Assembly: GCA_020436955.1 (NCBI GenBank)
Contig: JAGQWW010000007.1
Location: 1-21,037, forward strand
DNA length: 21,037 nucleotides
Reading direction: 5' to 3'
Source: Saprospiraceae bacterium
GTDB lineage: Bacteria; Bacteroidota; Bacteroidia; Chitinophagales; Saprospiraceae
The position numbers were made by a program, and so were the translations under genes. Shown here in pieces: positions 14,361 to 20,634 of this stretch. Position 1 is the first letter of the stretch, and every line of letters begins with the position of its first letter. A model generated the notes under the pieces. That model saw only the letters and a program-made list of their open reading frames with translations. It was not told the DNA's origin and made no database searches.

Positions 14361-15566
14361 CTAATCCTGCTCAAAAAAAGCGACGCTGGCGCCTACCCAG
14401 TCTTTGTCTTTGTTGTATTTGACACCGACCATTTCGCCTTTGGTGAGTCTGACCAGGTTGTTGACCAACTTGGGACGGTCCCAACCTTGTTTCCAGATCA
14501 TCATCATGCGGATTTCGACCTTGGAGGGTTCGTTTGGATTGGAAGTTTGGATGGCATAAGCATATTTGGCTTTATGCTGAAGGATATAATCTTCCGGATT
14601 ATCGATGGCTTCCAGGTCTTCTTTTTTGACATGGAACTTTACACCTTCACCAGAAAAAGAGAACAAGGGCTTCAGCACATAATTCTCTAAATCTTCCGGA
14701 TATGTTTCTATTTCATTTAAAAAATACGTCTTTGGAACAAAAGGAGAATCCAGGGATGGCATGGTATACTTGCTAATCTTCATAAACCAATTGGGATGAC
14801 CGGCCCATTCTACATCTACCTCTTCCGTCATATTGAATTCTCTAAAAAGATCTTTTCTTCTTAGCAATTCATCAAAAATAACCCTGTTAAAGATTCTTTT
14901 TACCGTTACTCGCTTTCCGTCGTGGTCAAAATAATACAATTCTTTTCCTTCCCGCTTCAGCTTGCTAAGGCACAAAATTTTAATACCTAAAAGCTTATAC
15001 ACACCCCAAAAATCAATTCGCGTATGCTGTTTTTCAGGTTCTATTTCAAGCAATATTACATTCTCTGGATGCTGATCCCCAACTATCACTTCTCTAAGAA
15101 GGTCCAGATAGGTTTCGTTATTTAATCCATTGAACAGATGGTTTACATGCGCTGGTATATCAAATGCTTCCCGATAACAACCCGCCAACAAGTGTTGGAA
15201 AAAATATAAAGAAGGGAATCCCTGAAGCTCGATCAATTGCGGTATCAATTCTCCGTCTTCGCCTTCACATATTCCAAAGTCATATTGCAAAAACAGTGGA
15301 TGATGGTCCTCGTTGGGAACCAGCAAATCAGGAAGTTTTATGGCAGATTTCGCAGCTTCGTTAAAGTCCGGGTGCGTAATCACATCATTGATGTGTTCAC
15401 AAGCATCAAATAGCTTTTTTCTCAGCTCTTTTGGAATAAATATGGGCGTTTCACACACCCGAAAAGTAGGTGCCTCACCAAAACCCTCTTCTATCAAATT
15501 CAGGAAATGCTGATATTTCTCCTGTGTAAAATTTGCATTGAATTGTTCTCGTAATGCTTTAATCAT
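14361..15566 (-). CDS. ATP-grasp-like protein of unknown function
   Basis: I do not recognise this 401-residue protein as a named enzyme. It has no signal peptide or membrane segment and should be cytoplasmic. The middle and C-terminal parts look like an ATP-grasp fold: YVLKPLFSFSGEGVKFHV (about 292-309) resembles the lysine plus glycine-rich loop that binds ATP phosphates, IRMMMIWKQ (about 353-361) could be the adenine-side or metal-binding strand, and NNLVRLTKGE (about 371-380) resembles the late Arg/Gly segment. The N-terminal part has FLQYDFGICEGEDGE and QLIELQGFPSLYFF (about 132-144), which recalls the D...E-Q segment of glutathionylspermidine-synthase-like ATP-grasp proteins. A carboxylate-amine ligase is therefore possible, but the substrate is unknown. 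It follows htrA on the same strand, separated by a terminator-like hairpin. Confidence 0.6.
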   Translation of the reverse strand: MIKALREQFNANFTQEKYQHFLNLIEEGFGEAPTFRVCETPIFIPKELRKKLFDACEHINDVITHPDFNEAAKSAIKLPDLLVPNEDHHPLFLQYDFGICEGEDGELIPQLIELQGFPSLYFFQHLLAGCYREAFDIPAHVNHLFNGLNNETYLDLLREVIVGDQHPENVILLEIEPEKQHTRIDFWGVYKLLGIKILCLSKLKREGKELYYFDHDGKRVTVKRIFNRVIFDELLRRKDLFREFNMTEEVDVEWAGHPNWFMKISKYTMPSLDSPFVPKTYFLNEIETYPEDLENYVLKPLFSFSGEGVKFHVKKEDLEAIDNPEDYILQHKAKYAYAIQTSNPNEPSKVEIRMMMIWKQGWDRPKLVNNLVRLTKGEMVGVKYNKDKDWVGASVAFFEQD

Positions 15567-15582
15567 GAAGAAGGTTTTTTAT

Positions 15583-15627
15583 AAAAAATGAGAAGAAATA
15601 CCATCCATTTGACAGGTATTTCTTCTC
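15583..15627 (-). terminator. Strong intrinsic terminator after htrA, 23 nt before the next start codon
   Basis: A perfect 13-bp stem pairs 15590-15602 (gagaagaaatacc) with 15615-15627 (ggtatttcttctc) around a 12-base loop. On the minus strand it is followed directly by ATTTTTT (15583-15589). It lies 70 bp after the htrA stop and ends only 23 nt before the start codon of the ATP-grasp-like gene, so it could also act as a leader attenuator. Confidence 0.8.
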
Positions 15628-15628
15628 G

Positions 15629-15658
15629 CTAAATTATTCTATTTTTTTCGCAAATCAA
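15629..15658 (-). promoter_or_regulatory. Candidate promoter for the ATP-grasp-like gene
   Basis: On the minus strand a TTG (15656-15658), a 19-bp spacer and TAATTTAG (15629-15636; seven of eight matches to TAnnTTTG) fit the Bacteroidota -33/-7 layout. Transcription would then begin inside or at the edge of the 15590-15627 hairpin. Short motifs like this arise by chance in AT-rich gaps. Confidence 0.22.
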
Positions 15659-15696
15659 TCCCGTAATCAGGATTTTCATGGCAATCTTTCTTCTTT

Positions 15697-17136
15697 TTAT
15701 CTACGTTTCGAAAACGTGTAGTAATATTCTCCCGGATAATTTTCATAAAAACCCTCCAGTAAAACTTTATCATTAGCCTTTTCCAGTTCAGTGATGACAT
15801 CATCTACTGAAGAAACTCTACGATCATTCACCTTTGTGATTACATAATCCGGGTCCATTTCTGTTCTTTCAATCTTACTGCCTCTGTAAATGCTAACTAC
15901 CTTTACCCCTCCCATATTCATCCTTCTTTTTTCAGAAGGAAGTAATTCTCGCAATTCAAAACCCAAATCCAACAGGATGGATTTGTTTGGTGTTGCCGCC
16001 GAAAGCGCAATCGAATTATTTCTGTTTTTAAGGGTAATGTTAGCTTCTTTTAAACTACCACTTCTATAAAAACGCGTAGTAACCACATCACCGGGTCTGT
16101 ATCGGCCGATTTGCTCCTGCAATTCAGGCATAGTGCTAACCTTTTTATTGTTGATAGAGATTATCACATCTCCTGCTCTCAAGCCTGCTTCATCAGCTCC
16201 TCCCAAAGGTGTAACTTTTGAAATGTAAACACCTTCTACAGCCGGCAAATCAAGATCCTTCGCCATTTGATTATTGACAGGTTCAATGTTTACACCCAGG
16301 ATAGCTCTTTGTACTTCACCGTATTCTTTAAGATCTGCAATTACTTTTTTAGCAAGATTGGCAGGTACTGCAAAGGAATATCCTTCATACATACCAGAAC
16401 GGGTAATAATCGCAGTGTTAATACCTATAAGTTCTCCTTCAGTATTAACCAGCGCTCCACCACTGTTGCCTGGATTTACTGCTGCATCCGTCTGAATAAA
16501 AGACTCTATACTGTATTGGTCCTCCAGGATATTGATATTTCTACCTTTAGCACTAACAATTCCTGCTGTCACGGTCGATTCCAAATTAAATGGATTACCA
16601 ACGGCTAAAACCCACTCTCCTACAAAGACCTGGTCTGAATTTCCAAAGCTTAGAGAAGGAAGGTTTTCTCCTTTTATTTTTAAAAGCGCTAAATCTGTTG
16701 AAGGGTCAACTCCAATGATTTCAGCTTTGTAATCTCTTTTGTCATATAAAGTAACGTCTATATTGTCACCATCTTCAATTACATGCTTATTGGTTACAAT
16801 GAATCCGTCAGGTGATATGATAACACCTGAGCCTGAGGAAGCCGCATAGGTACTACCACCCCAGAAGTAGTCACTTTTCTGGCTTGATTTAATATTTACC
16901 ACTGCGGGAGTAACGATAGAGGCCGCTTTTTTAAAATCAATTGGGCCACTTACAGGAGCATTCGCTAAATCTTCAGCAGAAATGGGTTGAGAAGTATATT
17001 TTTCAAATTCAGTATACTTCGCCGGGATGGTCTCCTTGATCAATACTTTTTGGGGTTCTTCCACACTACGGTACAATACCACAGCCAAAATTGCGCTAAG
17101 CAAGGAAGAGGTAACAATTAGAGCATAATTCTTCAT
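15697..17136 (-). CDS. htrA: HtrA/Deg family periplasmic serine protease
   Basis: HtrA proteases degrade or refold damaged envelope proteins. The 479-residue product starts with a hydrophobic segment (about 5-22) that may be a membrane anchor or a signal peptide. The trypsin-like domain (about 65-265) holds the triad: His118 in VTNKHVIED, Asp148 in PSTDLALLKI and Ser225 in VNPGNSGGAL. PDZ1 (about 275-370) has RAILGVNI and AGLRAGDVIISINN. A second, more divergent PDZ-like domain (about 388-475) has GVKVVSIYRGSKI and DPDYVITKVNDRRV. The length and domain order fit DegP/DegQ-type proteins of Bacteroidota. It diverges from the small membrane gene at 17374 and is followed by a strong terminator. 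Confidence 0.93.
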   Translation of the reverse strand: MKNYALIVTSSLLSAILAVVLYRSVEEPQKVLIKETIPAKYTEFEKYTSQPISAEDLANAPVSGPIDFKKAASIVTPAVVNIKSSQKSDYFWGGSTYAASSGSGVIISPDGFIVTNKHVIEDGDNIDVTLYDKRDYKAEIIGVDPSTDLALLKIKGENLPSLSFGNSDQVFVGEWVLAVGNPFNLESTVTAGIVSAKGRNINILEDQYSIESFIQTDAAVNPGNSGGALVNTEGELIGINTAIITRSGMYEGYSFAVPANLAKKVIADLKEYGEVQRAILGVNIEPVNNQMAKDLDLPAVEGVYISKVTPLGGADEAGLRAGDVIISINNKKVSTMPELQEQIGRYRPGDVVTTRFYRSGSLKEANITLKNRNNSIALSAATPNKSILLDLGFELRELLPSEKRRMNMGGVKVVSIYRGSKIERTEMDPDYVITKVNDRRVSSVDDVITELEKANDKVLLEGFYENYPGEYYYTFSKRR

Positions 17137-17373
17137 ATGGCCTCTTTTTTAGGTGGCTCAGATGAGCAGGTAATCAAAACGGGTGAATAATTTCCTCAAT
17201 TTGTACAACTTTGCAAGAGCATATTTATTTCTCTAAGCAAAGAGCTTACCGAATTCAAAAATAATGAATGGATTTTCAAGATAACACCCAAGTTTTATTT
17301 TGTTTAACGTGGGAAACTCTTTAACGAGATATTAATAAACGAAGTGTAAGGAAAAGATAAATTTTGACATTCC
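17137..17373. other. Divergent intergenic region between htrA and the small membrane gene
   Basis: This 237-bp AT-rich gap must hold the htrA promoter (minus) and the promoter of the small membrane gene and dapF (plus). A weak 8-bp stem with one mismatch (cccaagtt 17287-17294, aacgtggg 17306-17313) is the only structure seen. No exact -7 box with a spaced -33 TTG was found on either strand, and there is no RNA gene or further reading frame that I can support. Confidence 0.5.
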
Positions 17374-17607
17374 ATGGAAGAAAAGAAGCGAATAGCAGAT
17401 TACCAGACAGAAGATGACCCTAATTACATTGGAAATATGTGGGGCTGGAAGCTGAGTTATATTTCGCTGGCAATTATCTTGTTTTTCATCGCCTGGATGG
17501 CCTATTTACATTGGTCCAATGGCACGGTTCCATCCGGGTACAATCCGGATCAGGTCAAACAAGACAGCACTGAGATTTCAAAAGAAACAAATAACGGACA
17601 TGATTAA
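17374..17607 (+). CDS. Small single-helix membrane protein upstream of dapF
   Basis: The 77-residue product is charged at its N-terminus, with one strong membrane segment at about 27-45 (LSYISLAIILFFIAWMAYL) and a polar Asp/Glu/Asn-rich tail. No known family was recognised. The ATG at 17374 is the first start in frame. The stop codon overlaps the dapF start (ATGATTAA, 17600-17607), which points to translational coupling and is the main reason to believe the gene is real. It is the first gene after the divergent promoter region shared with htrA. Confidence 0.7.
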   Translation: MEEKKRIADYQTEDDPNYIGNMWGWKLSYISLAIILFFIAWMAYLHWSNGTVPSGYNPDQVKQDSTEISKETNNGHD

Positions 17608-18394
17608 TGCAGCTATTCCATTTTATAAATACCAGGGCACAGGAAATGATTTCATCTTGATAGACCAACGGGTGACCAAGTATTTAAAAAAAGGAGACAC
17701 CGAGAAAATTAAATTTATGTGTGACCGCCATTTTGGAATCGGAGCAGATGGATTGATTTTACTGGAGCTACTGGACGGCTACGATTTTGAAATGGTCTAT
17801 TTCAATTCGGATGGCAATGAAAGTTCTATGTGTGGAAATGGTGGCAGGTGTATTACCAAATTCGCCCACGACCTGGGCCTTATCGAACACCAGGCATCTT
17901 TTCTCGCAATCGACGGACCACATGATGCTATCGTTGAAATAGATGGAGGTATCGCATTAAAAATGAAGGACATTGATCAATTAGAGGTAATGGATAATGC
18001 TGTTGTGCTAGATACAGGTTCTCCCCATTATGTTGCTTTTGTTGAAGATATAACAGCTGTTGACATCATCAATGATGCAAGAGCTATACGGTATAATGAA
18101 CCTTTTAAAGAAAAAGGTATCAATGTCAATTTTGTACAACCACATCCTCAGGATAAATTGTCTGTAGCTACCTATGAAAGAGGCGTAGAATGGGAAACTC
18201 TTTCCTGTGGGACAGGTGTTACTGCTGCTGCCATCGCGCATGTAGTATATCAACAAAAACCGAATGGCTATTATGAAATTCCCATCGAGGCCAAAGGTGG
18301 AAATCTTGTAATCAAGTTTGAATATACCGGCAGAAAGATCAAAAATGTCTGGTTATGTGGTCCTGCTGAATTTGTGTTTGAAGGGAAAATATGA
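17600..18394 (+). CDS. dapF: Diaminopimelate epimerase
   Basis: DapF converts LL-diaminopimelate to the meso form used for lysine and for peptidoglycan cross-links. The 264-residue product begins NAAIPFYKYQGTGNDFILID, as expected for the family. It has both catalytic cysteines: Cys78 in ESSMCGNGGRC and Cys203 in TLSCGTGVTAA. The symmetric family motifs GIGADGLILL and YNSDG-like YFNSDGNESS are also present. I use the ATG at 17600 because a longer frame from 17519 would add 27 residues that lie over the upstream gene and are not part of the fold. The start overlaps the previous stop by 8 bp. The gene converges with the DUF4199 gene. Confidence 0.96.
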   Translation: MINAAIPFYKYQGTGNDFILIDQRVTKYLKKGDTEKIKFMCDRHFGIGADGLILLELLDGYDFEMVYFNSDGNESSMCGNGGRCITKFAHDLGLIEHQASFLAIDGPHDAIVEIDGGIALKMKDIDQLEVMDNAVVLDTGSPHYVAFVEDITAVDIINDARAIRYNEPFKEKGINVNFVQPHPQDKLSVATYERGVEWETLSCGTGVTAAAIAHVVYQQKPNGYYEIPIEAKGGNLVIKFEYTGRKIKNVWLCGPAEFVFEGKI

Positions 18395-18405
18395 TACAAA
18401 TATTC

Positions 18406-18470
18406 AAGTGACGAATGACGAGTGAAATTTAAAAAGAAACTCGTCATACGTCAATCAATATTCGTCACTT
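18406..18470. repeat. Long interrupted inverted repeat in a convergent gap
   Basis: Two stems can stack: aagtgacgaa (18406-18415) with ttcgtcactt (18461-18470), and tgacgagt (18416-18423) with actcgtca (18439-18446), with a 14-base bulge on the right side only. The left arm itself holds two tgacga words. It fills the 79-bp gap between the ends of dapF and the DUF4199 gene and may terminate both transcripts, though no strong T-tract is present. Confidence 0.65.
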
Positions 18471-18473
18471 TGA

Positions 18474-19004
18474 TTAAGCTGTTTTCCTCTTCAAAATCAA
18501 AGCCGTCAAAAGGCTCACCAGCAACCCTACCGGAAGTATTTCCATTAGGGTCATTCCTATTCTGATAAATGGATTCTTGTACATTTCAAGAAACTGTTGA
18601 TTTTCCACTCTCTTTTCCTCAATCTCTACTTCACTGGCTCCATTTTGAACCATCTGCTCAATTTGATAATCAACATATTTTTGTGGGAAATCTTGTGCGG
18701 CCTCAGATATGCCGTAATAAAACATCCAACCGGCTACGTAAATACTAGAAGCTACCAGGGCAATTAAAAACCCTACCTTAAATGCCTTTCCAAATGTAAT
18801 TACACCTTCCTGGTGTTTATCACGATAGTTTTTAACACCAAAAAATATCATGGAAAGGGAGACAATCATGGAAATATACCCCAGTATCTCGCCCTTATCC
18901 ATGTCCATCTGACCGTCTTCCTGCCACAGAGGAACCATTCCTAGCATCATGGTGGTAACTACCAAACCTGAAATAGCTCCGTAGGTTAATACTACTTTTT
19001 TCAT
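18474..19004 (-). CDS. DUF4199 domain membrane protein
   Basis: The 176-residue product has four likely membrane helices: about 4-26, 43-63, 79-102 and 150-173. A charged, Glu-rich segment between helices three and four (about 105-140) probably lies outside the bilayer. The pattern, including VITFGKAFKVGFLIALVASS and the paired helices, fits DUF4199, a family common in Bacteroidota with no known biochemical role. I chose the ATG at 19004 over an upstream GTG at 19067 because the usual MKK start and first helix begin there. The gene follows the LuxR-type gene on the same strand after 120 bp, and that gap carries a repeated 18-bp site. Confidence 0.82.
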   Translation of the reverse strand: MKKVVLTYGAISGLVVTTMMLGMVPLWQEDGQMDMDKGEILGYISMIVSLSMIFFGVKNYRDKHQEGVITFGKAFKVGFLIALVASSIYVAGWMFYYGISEAAQDFPQKYVDYQIEQMVQNGASEVEIEEKRVENQQFLEMYKNPFIRIGMTLMEILPVGLLVSLLTALILKRKTA

Positions 19005-19059
19005 TGCAATTAGTTTTAAGTGATTTGATGCCACAAACCAACCGGAAATAGTCGAATTT

Positions 19060-19114
19060 CCTTTCACACTAAAGTACCAATCTGGTTAAAAATAATCCTT
19101 TCACCCTTTAGTAC
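19060..19114 (-). promoter_or_regulatory. Two 18-bp direct repeats upstream of the DUF4199 gene
   Basis: On the plus strand cctttcacactaaagtac (19060-19077) and cctttcaccctttagtac (19097-19114) match at 15 of 18 positions, 37 bp apart. On the minus strand the promoter-proximal copy contains TACTTTAG (19069-19076), which matches seven of eight positions of the Bacteroidota -7 box. They could be operator sites for a regulator, perhaps the HTH protein encoded just upstream. Confidence 0.4.
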
Positions 19115-19124
19115 TATATCATTT

Positions 19125-19550
19125 TCACAAAATTCCAATGGATTTGGCCTTGTCGACCGCCTGGGTGCGTCTTTTTACATCGAGCTTGGAAAATAAATTA
19201 GTGGAGTGCGTCTTGATTGTATTGAGCGATAGAAACAATTCATCAGCAATTTCCTGATTGGAATGGCCTTTTGCCATAAGTTGCAGCACTTCAAATTCCC
19301 GATTGCTTATTCCGTATTCAGCTAACATGGCTTCAGGATCCCCGGCTTTTTCTTCAGAAGCCTGGATTACCTGTTTGGGATTTGTCAATTTTAACCCTGC
19401 CCAAATTCCCAGGACCGTAAAAAAAACAGCTACAATGGTAAGGTAAACCTCTATCCCCAAATCGCGGATAAGGTATTTGTATTGTAAAAATTTTAGCAAT
19501 GCTAAAAGCACAGCCATTGCAAGGCCATATAGTAAAATGGACTTTTTCAT
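19125..19550 (-). CDS. Membrane-anchored LuxR-type helix-turn-helix regulator
   Basis: The 141-residue product has two predicted membrane helices (about 4-20 and 34-54) followed by a short linker and a C-terminal GerE/LuxR-type HTH domain (about 75-138). The domain shows ISNREFEVLQLMAKGHSNQE, then LFLSLNTIKTHSTNLFSKLD and RRTQAVDKAK. No phosphoacceptor receiver domain is present, so it is not a standard two-component regulator; the DNA-binding domain would sit on the cytoplasmic membrane face. I chose the ATG at 19550. A longer frame from 19628 would read through the terminator hairpin at 19563-19620. Its target is unknown, but the DUF4199 gene directly downstream is the obvious candidate. 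Confidence 0.85.
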   Translation of the reverse strand: MKKSILLYGLAMAVLLALLKFLQYKYLIRDLGIEVYLTIVAVFFTVLGIWAGLKLTNPKQVIQASEEKAGDPEAMLAEYGISNREFEVLQLMAKGHSNQEIADELFLSLNTIKTHSTNLFSKLDVKRRTQAVDKAKSIGIL

Positions 19551-19555
19551 AGGGT

Positions 19556-19620
19556 AAAAATAAAAAAGGGCAATTGGAATAGACCTGAAAAAATCAGGAT
19601 TGCTTCCAATTGCCCTTTTT
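19556..19620 (-). terminator. Terminator hairpin after the FKBP gene, abutting the HTH gene start
   Basis: A perfect 17-bp stem pairs 19563-19579 with 19604-19620 (ttccaattgcccttttt on the plus strand). A small inner stem, cctga/tcagg, lies in the loop. On the minus strand the stem ends in a T run, TTTTTTATTTTT (19556-19567). It lies 17 bp after the FKBP stop and about 12 nt before the HTH start at 19550. It may act in both directions. Confidence 0.85.
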
Positions 19621-19625
19621 ACAAG

Positions 19626-19655
19626 CAAAAATTATTCTTACTTGATATCGTTCAA
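19626..19655 (-). promoter_or_regulatory. Weak candidate promoter for the HTH gene
   Basis: On the minus strand TTG (19653-19655), an 18-bp spacer and TAATTTTTG (19626-19634; one base longer than TAnnTTTG) resemble a Bacteroidota promoter overlapping the end of the FKBP gene. A start here would put the 19563-19620 hairpin at the 5' end of the HTH transcript. Confidence 0.2.
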
Positions 19656-20516
19656 TTCAACATAGAATACCAATTCAGCACCTCCTGGAATGTTTGGAGG
19701 AGATCCTTGTGCACCATATCCCAAATCACTCGGGATAAACAAAGTAGCTTTACTACCCTCGTTTAACAATGGAATACCCATATCCCATCCTGCAATAACC
19801 TGACCTTGTCCAACAGGAAAGGTAAATGGCTGACCTCTTCTGAATGAATTGTCAAACATAGTACCATCTGTCAACATACCGTAGTAATTTACTTCAACAG
19901 CATCACCCGGTTGTGGTTTTGGGCCTGTACCTTCTTCCAAGATTACATACTTCAAGCCTTCAGGTGTTTCCTGAAGATCCAATTTACCTTCTTTATAATC
20001 AGCAAGGACCGCTTGAACTTTTTCTCCAATTTCAGACTCCATTGCTTTCATCTCATCTGATTTGGCCTGCATTTTTGCCATTTGTTCCTGGCGGTAAGCT
20101 TCAAACTCATCCTTGGTCATTACATCGGTAATCTTGATATCGAAAGTCAAAGATTTAATACCTACCAAGTCGGGAGGCAAGTTTGAAACGGTATCAATTA
20201 CCATATCAACAGATGCACTATCACCCTCTGCAAGCAATCCCAACATGTCTTCAATAGGGTTGTCTTTTGCACCTTCCGTAACTTCCATAATCTGTTCTTC
20301 ACCCATATCGCGTGAATCAAACATTACGGAATCTCCATTTCTCTGTGTAATATGAAAAAGCATGTAATCACCAACAGCAGGTTTTTGACCACTGCCGTCT
20401 GTGTGAAGCGTATATTCAAATCCGTATGGTGTGGTTTTCTTGCCGTTTCCGGAAGAATCACATGATGTCATCGCAAACAATCCGGCTGCGAACAACGAAA
20501 AAATTAGCAATCGCAT
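19638..20516 (-). CDS. Two-domain FKBP-type peptidyl-prolyl isomerase lipoprotein
   Basis: This isomerase speeds proline cis-trans changes during folding of exported proteins. The 292-residue product has a lipobox, AMTSC, with lipidation at Cys19, so it is membrane-tethered and faces the periplasm. The C-terminal FKBP domain (about 190-292) is canonical: VNYYGMLTDGTMFDNSF, FPVGQGQVIAGWDMGIPLL and IPSDLGYGAQGSPPNIPGG. An N-terminal region (about 34-132) looks like a degenerate FKBP domain with GFEYTLHTDGSG, VMFDSR and LGLLAEGDSASVDM, but it lacks the full active-site set. A charged, probably helical linker (about 133-185) joins them, as in FkpA-like and Mip-like proteins. The gene is followed by a strong terminator. 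Confidence 0.92.
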   Translation of the reverse strand: MRLLIFSLFAAGLFAMTSCDSSGNGKKTTPYGFEYTLHTDGSGQKPAVGDYMLFHITQRNGDSVMFDSRDMGEEQIMEVTEGAKDNPIEDMLGLLAEGDSASVDMVIDTVSNLPPDLVGIKSLTFDIKITDVMTKDEFEAYRQEQMAKMQAKSDEMKAMESEIGEKVQAVLADYKEGKLDLQETPEGLKYVILEEGTGPKPQPGDAVEVNYYGMLTDGTMFDNSFRRGQPFTFPVGQGQVIAGWDMGIPLLNEGSKATLFIPSDLGYGAQGSPPNIPGGAELVFYVELNDIK

Positions 20517-20634
20517 AAATCTGTTTTAATTAAAATGTTTGTTTGGTTGATAAAGGTTGGGGGGAAGCATACCAAAATTTTTCCCACTGTCTTTATTTAA
20601 AGGGCGCAAGGTATTGAAAAAGAATGAATCACCC

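Noticed and set aside
14361..17136. A peptide-modification or defence pair made of the ATP-grasp-like protein and HtrA
   Set aside because: No precursor peptide, transporter or defence domain is nearby. HtrA is a common housekeeping protease, and a terminator separates the two genes.
17519..17599. A 27-residue N-terminal extension of dapF
   Set aside because: It overlaps the upstream small gene in another frame and lies outside the family fold. The ATG at 17600 gives the normal length.
19551..19628. An N-terminal extension of the HTH gene
   Set aside because: It would be encoded by a perfect terminator stem, and it gives no recognisable domain.
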